Shown here: piece by piece, positions 55,003-61,666 of the stretch | Position numbering within the stretch: position 1 is the first letter of the stretch | Layout of the letters: each line of letters starts with the position of its first letter | Origin: Psychromonas sp. Urea-02u-13 | GTDB taxonomy: Bacteria; Pseudomonadota; Gammaproteobacteria; Enterobacterales; Psychromonadaceae | Length of the DNA stretch: 61,666 bases | NCBI RefSeq assembly: GCF_002835995.1 | Contig: NZ_PJBZ01000045.1 | Span: 1 to 61,666, forward strand | Direction: 5' to 3' | Position numbers and translations under genes: made by a program | The notes under the pieces: generated by a model | What the model was told of the DNA's origin: nothing | The model's input: only the letters and a program-made list of their open reading frames with translations | Databases searched by the model: none

Positions 55003-56558
55003 GTGATTGCAAAGACGAGTTAATTGCTGCGCTAGAGCGATCTCTCGGGCGAGAAAGACAAGCGAGAAAAATCTCTGAGGTACAGCTTGAAGTTTATTCT
55101 CGTGATATTTATGAGTCGAATGTGCAGCTAAAAGCACAAACTAAAGAGGTCAGTTACAAACAGAAACATTTGGCATTTTTAACCGGATTAGCTGAAAATA
55201 TTTGGCAATTAGAAACGCCACAAGCATTATTAGAAAACTACCTGAAGGAATGTTGCACGTTTTTAAGCCACAGTGTGGCGACTTTTTTTGAGATAAATAA
55301 AAGCAACCAAGTTAGTCAGCTTATTTTAAAAAAGACCGAAGATATTGCTCAGCATCCTTTTTATGCGACCTTTGATATCGCGACATTAAGCCATATGTTA
55401 CAGAAAATCGACATGAAAGCGCTTAAAAGACACCTGATCAAAAAAGACAGTGGGCACTATGTTGAGCTAAGTGCTTATCTAAAAGATACTCATTATTGCT
55501 TGCCAAATTTACATGTCCATATGCAGCCCATTTACAGGAATGTTGATCAAGCGGATGAAGATAATTTGGGTGTTATGTGTTTTTTTTATCAGTCTCATAA
55601 CGACATTAAAGAACTGAAACTGCAAACTATTAATACCTTTCGACCCACGTTAGCACTTGCACTACAGCGTAAACGTGCTGAATATTCGATGCGTAATAAG
55701 GTATTAGAGTTAGAGAAAGCAAATAATAATTTAACGACCTTGCAAGCACACCTTGTAGAGTCTGAAAAATTAGCGTCGTTAGGGTTGTTGTCTGCCGGCA
55801 TTGCTCATGAGATAAATAATCCGCTTGGTTTTGTAATGAGTAATCTTGATACTATGCAAGATTATTTAACTGATTTGCACACTGCGATTTCCCCTTTAGA
55901 CAGCATTACCCCAGAAACCTTAAATTCACCTGATGGTGCATATAATTTAGCCTTAGCGCTTAAGCAACTTAACGACTCCTTAGAAGTGCCTTATTTATTG
56001 AAAGATAGCCAAGAAATTCTTGATTCATCGTTAACAGGCTTGCACCGTGTGAAAGAAATTGTTGCCGATCTTCGTGTTTTTTCGCGTATGGATAATCACG
56101 CGCTTGTTAAGGTCGACCTTGAATCTGTCATTTCTCGTTCCTTAAACATGGTCAGTAATGAGCTTAAATATGAGTATCATGTAGAAACCGCGTTAAATAA
56201 AGACTGTTATATTTTGGGTAATGACGGTCAGTTACAGCAAGTCTTTATTAACTTATTTATGAATGCTAAACATTCAATGGAAGCGGGCGGTAAGCTAAAA
56301 ATAAGCTGTGTTAGTCATGATGAACGTGTGGTGGTGTGCGTTGAAGATAATGGCCACGGCATTAAAGAGAAAGATTTAAAGGAGATATTTACCCCTTTCT
56401 TTACTACCAAAGCGCCGGGTAAAGGCACTGGGCTTGGGCTTTCTATCTCTTACAGTATTTTACAAGAACACCATGCTGAAATAGAAGTGAAGAGCGAAAT
56501 CGGTAAAGGCACCACGTTTACTTTAACCTTCGCTGTGTATTATGAACAGAGGTGTTAG
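54999..56558 (+). CDS. H-NOX-associated sensor histidine kinase
   Basis: 519 residues, soluble. An N-terminal coiled coil (~5-50), a GAF-like region (~55-215), a second coiled coil, then the kinase: H-box IAHEINNPLGFVMSNLD (His near 270), N-box QQVFINLFMNAKHSM, G1 VEDNGHGIK, F-box FTPFFTTK, G2 GKGTGLGLSI. All catalytic boxes are present. It starts with ATG overlapping the H-NOX TGA, so it is translationally coupled. Inhibition by NO-bound H-NOX is known for this pair. No receiver domain is attached. Confidence 0.92.
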   Translation: MSDCKDELIAALERSLGRERQARKISEVQLEVYSRDIYESNVQLKAQTKEVSYKQKHLAFLTGLAENIWQLETPQALLENYLKECCTFLSHSVATFFEINKSNQVSQLILKKTEDIAQHPFYATFDIATLSHMLQKIDMKALKRHLIKKDSGHYVELSAYLKDTHYCLPNLHVHMQPIYRNVDQADEDNLGVMCFFYQSHNDIKELKLQTINTFRPTLALALQRKRAEYSMRNKVLELEKANNNLTTLQAHLVESEKLASLGLLSAGIAHEINNPLGFVMSNLDTMQDYLTDLHTAISPLDSITPETLNSPDGAYNLALALKQLNDSLEVPYLLKDSQEILDSSLTGLHRVKEIVADLRVFSRMDNHALVKVDLESVISRSLNMVSNELKYEYHVETALNKDCYILGNDGQLQQVFINLFMNAKHSMEAGGKLKISCVSHDERVVVCVEDNGHGIKEKDLKEIFTPFFTTKAPGKGTGLGLSISYSILQEHHAEIEVKSEIGKGTTFTLTFAVYYEQRC

Positions 56559-56866
56559 TGTCTGCCTCTCTCGCTAGAGAACGTTTAGCGAGTAATGGAA
56601 CGGACTGTATCGCGTATGAAATCATAGGCTTAAAATATATGTAAATAAAATTAGGTGATGAGAATCTTTTGAGTTAAGATGCTCTCCGCTCTGTAAGTCA
56701 GAGTTATTAATGAAATTATAAAGTACAAGTTGTTATCTCTGTTACTCCCGCGTCATCGTAGTTGTCCTTAGTGTATCCCTTAGCTTCATCGTCACATTCA
56801 ATAATTCAGTCCATAGCACATCGCATTTTCGCGATATTTTTTAATGAATTTATATAAGGGACACAT
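56559..56866. other. Long leader region of the cold-shock gene
   Basis: ~300 bp upstream of csp, with AATAAAATTAGG-like AT-rich sequence and TATAAGGGACACAT just before the start. A structured cold-responsive 5' leader is usual for CspA genes; no cold box was identified with confidence. Confidence 0.4.
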
Positions 56867-57079
56867 ATGTCTAATTCAACTACTGGTATAGTAAAATGGT
56901 TTAACGAAGCTAAAGGTTTCGGTTTTCTAACTCAAGATAACGGCGGCGCTGACGTATTTTGTCATTTCCGTGCAATCGCATCTGAAGGCTTCAAAACACT
57001 GGCTGAAGGCCAAAAAGTGTCGTTTGAAGTTGAAGAAGGCCAGAAAGGTCTTCAAGCAGCAAATGTTGTTGCTATCTAA
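56867..57079 (+). CDS. CspA-family cold-shock protein
   Basis: 70 residues, one OB fold. [18 protein letters not shown] is RNP1 (KGFGF), and DVFCHFRAI is RNP2, both with the aromatic RNA-binding residues; RNP2 has Cys for the usual Val (DVFVHF). It is an RNA chaperone. A hairpin region follows, and a 36-codon basic ORF lies 232 bp downstream. Confidence 0.95.
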   Translation: MSNSTTGIVKWFNEAKGFGFLTQDNGGADVFCHFRAIASEGFKTLAEGQKVSFEVEEGQKGLQAANVVAI

Positions 57080-57080
57080 A

Positions 57081-57151
57081 GTCAGCTATCTGTTTAGCTG
57101 ATTAAAGAAGTAGATGTAACGACATGATTTAATCATCACGTTATATCTGCT
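57081..57151 (+). terminator. Hairpins after the cold-shock gene
   Basis: TCAGCTA/TAGCTGA (57081-57100) and a longer AAGTAGATGTAACG with CGTTATATCTGCTT (57107-57151), two mismatches, with an inner ATGAT/ATCAT stem. A short TTAATT follows. A likely transcription end, or RNA-stability element. Confidence 0.6.
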
Positions 57152-57310
57152 TTAATTCGCCGAATCATTACAAGTTTTGCATTAAAAGTTATAAATATTT
57201 ACCCGCTAACACCCACTTCTGTTTGTGTCTTGTCGTTTTATATTTTCCTCTTTACTCATATAAATTGTACTGTTTCATTATTTAAAATAATTACATCTAA
57301 GGATATATTT

Positions 57311-57421
57311 ATGGCTCGTACTACGGGAAGAAAACGCTTTTGGTTCCAACAAAACCGCGAAGTAACGGAAACGTTAGAAACAAAAAGCATCATGAAAAAA
57401 GCAGTAGAATTAACTAAATAA
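57311..57421 (+). CDS. Small basic protein, 36 residues, unknown
   Basis: ATG 57311 has AAGGA seven bases upstream. The peptide begins MARTTGRKRFWFQQNREVTE and ends MKKAVELTK: the first half is Arg/Lys/aromatic-rich, the rest helical. The strong ribosome site and the composition favour a real small protein; no family was recognised. It is downstream of csp, but the hairpins suggest separate transcription. Confidence 0.55.
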   Translation: MARTTGRKRFWFQQNREVTETLETKSIMKKAVELTK

Positions 57422-58001
57422 TTGCGTCATTAGTAATTAGTAGTTAGAAAAAAGAAACAAAGAAACAAAAGAACAAACTAGCCACGTTATTTTTGAGGAG
57501 CCTCTATCCTCGATAAATAACCGAGCGAGACCTTCCAAAAATACCCAATAATCCACTGCTCTTATATCTATTCATCATAGAGCGACGATACTCTTTATAC
57601 ATTCTGCGCGAACCAACTTACACACTCAGATTGTAGCCATCGCAAGACCACTCTCTCAACAATTTTATTTGTCAAAAGAAACGCTTTCTTAATGCTCTAC
57701 GCTCTCTGTGTATATCAAGTATTTGTAGTGACGCCCCATTGTAACGGTTTGTAACTATTTGTAACTGTTTGAAAAACGAAGAAGTTAATCATAATTCAAA
57801 ACGCAAATAGACAATAAATTGTAAAATACAAAGCTAAAAATGGAAAAATAACTACCCTCTGCATATCAATCATTCTTTTAGTCACCATTGATAAAAATGG
57901 TTTCTGAATTACTTAAACTAACTGCGTTTTAGCACCTTACTTATCGAGTGATAATTAAGATGCTCCGCACACGTTGAAAAATGTAAAAAGGAAAGAAGTA
58001 T
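57422..58001. other. Intergenic stretch with tandem decamers
   Basis: No gene in 580 bp. At 57739-57768, TTGTAACGGT, TTGTAACTAT and TTGTAACTGT follow each other with a 10-bp period, a layout used by OmpR/PhoB-type regulators. It is ~235 bp upstream of the binding-protein gene. Confidence 0.5.
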
Positions 58002-58856
58002 ATGCAAAGGAAAAAATGGGTAGGTAATTTACTTATCTTTATAAGCCTTTTGACGGTCATGCCGGCGTACAGTAATGAAATTGTCATTAATAAGGTGATT
58101 GGAAGAAATAGTCTGGTTGGTGACATTCTGACCTTGATCCTCAGTAAATCTGATCCACAGGCGAAAATACGACAGTTATCAGAAGAGCTGCCTGAGCCTC
58201 GCCTTATCGAGGAAATACAATTACAAAAAGTCGATTTATTATGGGCAGGCGCATCGCCTCATTTAGAATCAACCTTACTGCCTATCCGTATTCCTCTCTT
58301 TAAAGGTTTATTAGGGCATCGTATTTTTATTATCAAAAAAGACAATCAGGCTAAATTTAATAATATAAAAACGTTAGCGCAACTAAAACAGCTCACCGCG
58401 GGGCAAGGGACACTTTGGGGCGATACTAAAGTATTACAGGACGCGAATATTCCAGTGGTTACCACGCTTAAATACCCTAATTTATTTTATATGTTGGAAG
58501 GAGGACGTTTCGATTATTACCCACGGGCCGTGCACGAGCCATGGGATGAAGTCATCGCTCGACCAGAGCTTAACCTCGCAGTAGAAGGTAACATCTTATT
58601 AATTTATCCCTTTGCCATGTATTTATATGTGAATAAAAATAATCAGGCATTGCATGAGAAATTAGTCCGTGGATTTGAAATGGCGATTGCTGATGGCAGT
58701 TTTGATGAATTGTTTTTTAATAACCAAATGATTAAAGATGCTCTGCAGAAAACCAACTTAAAAAATCGCACTGTGATTAGAATAAATAATCCTAATATGC
58801 ACGCGGACACCCCCGTTGATCGCCCTGAGTTATGGCTCGATATCACCAACCTGTAA
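58002..58856 (+). CDS. Periplasmic solute-binding protein, chemoreceptor partner
   Basis: 284 residues with a signal peptide (NLLIFISLLTVMPAYSNE, cleaved near 24). A two-lobe type II binding protein in the SBP_bac_3-like group: LVGDILTLILSKSD, VDLLWAGASPHLES, FKGLLGHRIFII, and PLFYMLEG-type NLFYMLEGGRFDYYPRAVHE. No permease or ATPase gene is near; instead a chemoreceptor gene follows 12 bp after the stop. It likely delivers a ligand to that receptor. The ligand is unknown. Confidence 0.85.
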   Translation: MQRKKWVGNLLIFISLLTVMPAYSNEIVINKVIGRNSLVGDILTLILSKSDPQAKIRQLSEELPEPRLIEEIQLQKVDLLWAGASPHLESTLLPIRIPLFKGLLGHRIFIIKKDNQAKFNNIKTLAQLKQLTAGQGTLWGDTKVLQDANIPVVTTLKYPNLFYMLEGGRFDYYPRAVHEPWDEVIARPELNLAVEGNILLIYPFAMYLYVNKNNQALHEKLVRGFEMAIADGSFDELFFNNQMIKDALQKTNLKNRTVIRINNPNMHADTPVDRPELWLDITNL

Positions 58857-58868
58857 AAAGAGAATAAG

Positions 58869-60362
58869 ATGAATTCAATTACAAAAAAATCGATGTTGCT
58901 ACTGAGCAGCGTTTCATTACTGGTGATGGTTATTGTTTTTTCGACCAGTTATATGTTTGCTCATGATTACTTTGATGATTTATTTTCAGAAGAAATTAAA
59001 GATTCCCAAACGACATTGGAGATTGTATTAAAAGAGCCCATTTTTGCCTACGATAAAGAGCTGATTGGCGATATTTTGGGGGCGTTTGTTATGCGTCCTT
59101 ATATCCATAAAATTTCAGCTTATGATCATCGTAATCAACTATTGTCTGAAAAAATAACCAGTGGATCGCCTCTTGATAGAGAGCAAATTATCGAAAGAGA
59201 AGTGAATATTAGATGGAATGGTAATAAGCAGATCGGGAAACTAGTGGTTATTTATCGTGCTGACAGTAATGACCCATTATTAGTCGCGGTTAAAAGTGCC
59301 TTTTTTGCTATCGGGTTTATTTTAATTGTGATGTTGCAGTTAGCTAACTGGCTAACACTTTCAAACCTTGTTGTTAAACCGTTACGCACAGTGGGGGATG
59401 CTTTGTCGGTTATTGCATCGGGTGGTGGTGATTTAACCAGTCGTTTAACAATTAAAAGTAATGATGAAATAGGCAAACTGGCCGATGATTTTAATCACTT
59501 TATTACACAACTGCACACTATTGTAAGTGGTGTTGTCGCGACTGCTAATGAAGTTAATAATACCTCTATCGGCATTATTAACTCTGCGTCTAAAAATGTA
59601 CAAGCGACACAATTACAACTACAAGAAACAGAGCAGGCTTCAACGGCACTGCATGAAATGTCGTTGACCACCAACGAGATTGCTCAGAACGCTAGCCATA
59701 CGGCAAAAAGTACTGAGATATGTATTCAACTCGCGCAAACGGGCAGCAAGGTCGTACGTGATACGGCTGCGCAGATTAATTTACTGGGTAACGACATGAT
59801 GGAAACCGCGGAGAAAATAAGTGATCTTCGTGATAAAAGTGATTCTATTGGTTCGGTTTTAGATGTGATAAAAAGCATTGCTGAACAGACAAATTTACTG
59901 GCACTTAATGCTGCGATTGAAGCGGCTAGGGCAGGCGAGCAAGGCCGAGGATTTGCGGTAGTTGCCGATGAGGTGCGTAGTTTGGCTAAACGTACACAAG
60001 AGTCGACGTCGGAAATTGAAATTATTATCGATGGTTTACAAAAAGCCTCTACCACTGCCCATTCATCAATGGATGAAAGCCAGTTGGCATTGCAAAAAAC
60101 GATTGCTGAGTCTGCAAATGCAAGCAGTGCGTTATCTGATATTCAAACAACCATTGATGAAATTAGTGGCATGAATGCACAGATAGCCGCTGCCTCAGAA
60201 GAGCAAAATGCAGTGGCTGCCGATGTGAGCCGTAACGTGACACAGATATTTAATATCACCAATGAAGTAACGGAGAATGCTCAGGGCGCCCGCAGTGCAA
60301 GCTCTAAGCTAGGTGAACTTGGAGAAGGGTTAATCGCTAACCTGTCTAAATTCAAGATATAG
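58869..60362 (+). CDS. Methyl-accepting chemotaxis protein
   Basis: 497 residues. TM1 at ~8-32; a short periplasmic domain at ~33-140 ([34 protein letters not shown]); TM2 at ~142-165; HAMP; cytoplasmic part with [22 protein letters not shown]. The small sensor region is too small for a double Cache domain, which fits a receptor that docks a binding protein. It is the second gene of the pair; the ribosome site overlaps the end of the SBP gene region (AAAAAGAG). No CheR-tethering tail (ends FKI). Confidence 0.9.
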   Translation: MNSITKKSMLLLSSVSLLVMVIVFSTSYMFAHDYFDDLFSEEIKDSQTTLEIVLKEPIFAYDKELIGDILGAFVMRPYIHKISAYDHRNQLLSEKITSGSPLDREQIIEREVNIRWNGNKQIGKLVVIYRADSNDPLLVAVKSAFFAIGFILIVMLQLANWLTLSNLVVKPLRTVGDALSVIASGGGDLTSRLTIKSNDEIGKLADDFNHFITQLHTIVSGVVATANEVNNTSIGIINSASKNVQATQLQLQETEQASTALHEMSLTTNEIAQNASHTAKSTEICIQLAQTGSKVVRDTAAQINLLGNDMMETAEKISDLRDKSDSIGSVLDVIKSIAEQTNLLALNAAIEAARAGEQGRGFAVVADEVRSLAKRTQESTSEIEIIIDGLQKASTTAHSSMDESQLALQKTIAESANASSALSDIQTTIDEISGMNAQIAAASEEQNAVAADVSRNVTQIFNITNEVTENAQGARSASSKLGELGEGLIANLSKFKI

Positions 60363-60393
60363 GGTCGATTTAACTTAACAAAAACAATATAGG

Positions 60394-60428
60394 AAGCGCT
60401 GATTGCATTGCTGATCAGCGCTTTTTTG
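60394..60428 (+). terminator. Terminator after the SBP-MCP operon
   Basis: AAGCGCTGAT pairs with ATCAGCGCTT over a 10-base loop and is followed by TTTTT. Confidence 0.88.
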
Positions 60429-60735
60429 TGTAAATAGCTAAGTGCACAGGAGCTAAAAAGGGGAGTGTATTAGTTGTTAACATTTATCACTACTTAGTAT
60501 TCATTTTTCCTGTATAACACCTGTTCACATTGGTAACACCTTTGTTATGACATGGAGTCTATTGATTTTTAGTTTGGCTTATATGGCGCCAGAAAAATAC
60601 GCTATCAAAGACTTAATCTTCATTGCTAACTAATTTTATGAAAGTATTCACTATACTTAGTGACAAATAAACGAGACAGCAAAGCGTAAAATAAAAATAA
60701 TAAAACACGCGGCGCCTAATAAAGAGGAAATAAAA
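60429..60735. other. Intergenic stretch, no gene seen
   Basis: ~300 bp of AT-rich sequence with AAGAGGAAAT just before the thioesterase start. Nothing else was recognised. Confidence 0.4.
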
Positions 60736-61215
60736 ATGAACAGTCCACAAAGAGATATTGTATTACGTTTTTTAGCTGAGCCTTTAGACGTCAATTTTGG
60801 CGGTAAAGTACACGGTGGTGCGGTAATGAAATGGATAGATTTGGCCGCATACGCTTGTTCTGCTGGGTGGAGCGGTCGCTATTGTGTGACAGCCTACGCG
60901 GGTGGCATACGTTTTGTTGCGCCGATTCACGTGGGTAGTTTAGTCGAAGTCAGTGCTAAGGTTATTTACACCGGAAAATCATCAATGCATATTGCGCTTG
61001 AAGTAAATGCCTGTGATCCTAAATCATTAAATAGACGTTTAACGACACATTGTATTGTGGTGATGGTTGCCGTTGATGAACATGGCCAATCGGTGCGTAT
61101 TCCAGAGTGGATTCCAGAAAGTGAAAGCGACATAAAAGAAAATGAGACCGCTAAAAAATTGATGGAAATACGGAAAAAAATTGGTGAAGAGATGCAAATT
61201 TTTGTTGAGTCATAA
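60736..61215 (+). CDS. Acyl-CoA thioesterase, hotdog fold (YciA/cytosolic long-chain type)
   Basis: 159 residues. NFGGKVHGGAVMKWIDLAAY carries the hotdog core (GGKVHGG, then the catalytic-type Asp), followed by RFVAPIHVGSLVEVSAKVIY and SSMHIALEVNA. It hydrolyses acyl-CoA; chain specificity cannot be told. Compared with YciA the C-terminus is extended by a charged helix. Confidence 0.88.
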   Translation: MNSPQRDIVLRFLAEPLDVNFGGKVHGGAVMKWIDLAAYACSAGWSGRYCVTAYAGGIRFVAPIHVGSLVEVSAKVIYTGKSSMHIALEVNACDPKSLNRRLTTHCIVVMVAVDEHGQSVRIPEWIPESESDIKENETAKKLMEIRKKIGEEMQIFVES

Positions 61216-61346
61216 GCCTCACTAAAAATCGCATTCTGATATCAGGATAAGCTTTTCGACTATATGATGACTCACGTTATTGCTCGTGTTGTTGGTCATG
61301 TTATTGATCATAAACAGTCGTAAACTTATCCTTTTTTTGTTCTACT

Positions 61347-61541
61347 TTAATCGTGAATCGCTTTAACTCGACCTACGGCACCATCTTGTAAACGCACTTT
61401 GATACCATGATGATGGTTTGCTGAATTAGTTAAAATGTCTTTCACTATGCCTTCTGTCAGCGTGCCACTACGTTGATCCTGCTTTAATACAATCGATACT
61501 GATAACCCTTTTTTAATATCTGCTCTGTTAGTGCCACTCAT
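61347..61541 (-). CDS. YwbE family protein (DUF2196)
   Basis: 64 residues from ATG 61541; a longer frame to 61604 has no ribosome site. RADIKKGLSVSIVLKQDQRS, GTLTEGIVKDILTNSANHHH and GIKVRLQDGAVGRVKAI cover the whole DUF2196/YwbE family, which has KDQRTGxLTxGIVKDILTxS. It is a small beta protein of unknown function that is widespread in bacteria. Confidence 0.9.
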   Translation of the reverse strand: MSGTNRADIKKGLSVSIVLKQDQRSGTLTEGIVKDILTNSANHHHGIKVRLQDGAVGRVKAIHD

Positions 61542-61666
61542 ATTTATTTCTCTATCTCTATTGTATGATTCAGAAGTTTGCCTGAAGGCGGGGTGCATGG
61601 TCAACTATAAAAAACAGTGTTTGATTTAGATGAATAAGACAAAAAACAAGCAAAATCACCACTAAG

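Noticed and set aside
57230..57310. Longer start for the small basic protein
   Set aside because: The upstream 27 codons are hydrophobic noise; ATG 57311 has the ribosome site.

Overview
The window reads as a low-GC (roughly 40%) marine gammaproteobacterial chromosome, most like Psychromonas or a neighbouring Vibrionales/Alteromonadales lineage. The clues are a Gram-negative porin, three methyl-accepting chemotaxis proteins, H-NOX/histidine kinase signalling, a Rof protein, the small RRF-like family common in Vibrio and Shewanella, and interspersed TATACCC-ended miniature elements. The genus is an inference. No rRNA, tRNA or CRISPR array was seen.

Layout. 0-4.2 kb: end of an RsuA-family pseudouridine synthase, a coupled 2OG-Fe dioxygenase/PLP-enzyme pair, an RRF-like gene, and a rearrangement joining broken EAL and MalY genes. 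4.2-9 kb: porin and the murQ-murP / murR N-acetylmuramic acid locus; murP has a 10-bp tandem duplication that shifts the frame of its normal start. 9.2-14.3 kb: a membrane protein joining a class III nucleotide cyclase to a GH114-like glycosidase domain, then a GAF-HD-GYP protein, lying between a truncated and an intact copy of the same VOC gene. 14.7-25.2 kb: lipoproteins, a DUF2975/XRE pair, an HBM-type chemoreceptor, LysR/DoxX/pirin, a VOC gene with a small upstream ORF, an SgrR-like regulator, and two related miniature elements.

25.7-40.8 kb is an accessory region: a DarTG toxin-antitoxin pair, a tandemly part-duplicated Y1-type transposase element, IS4 and IS3 remnants, a P2 gpA-like fragment, an AbiE toxin-antitoxin pair, small unknown genes, transporters and a GNAT gene. 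Several of these genes are followed or preceded by attC-like folded sequences of one family (half-site TTTAAACGGAA..AAAA), so it looks like a decaying integron cassette cluster without an integrase in view.

40.8-61.6 kb returns to core-like genes: MscS channel, MgtE transporter, the RimB-like protease, aspartoacylase-like enzyme and RimK ligase, a Cache chemoreceptor, a PepSY iron-uptake membrane protein, Rof, an AraC regulator broken by one amber codon, a glutamine amidotransferase, H-NOX with its kinase, a cold-shock protein, a periplasmic binding protein paired with a chemoreceptor, a hotdog thioesterase and a YwbE protein. Environmental sensing dominates: NO (H-NOX), cyclic nucleotides (cyclase, HD-GYP, EAL remnant) and chemotaxis.
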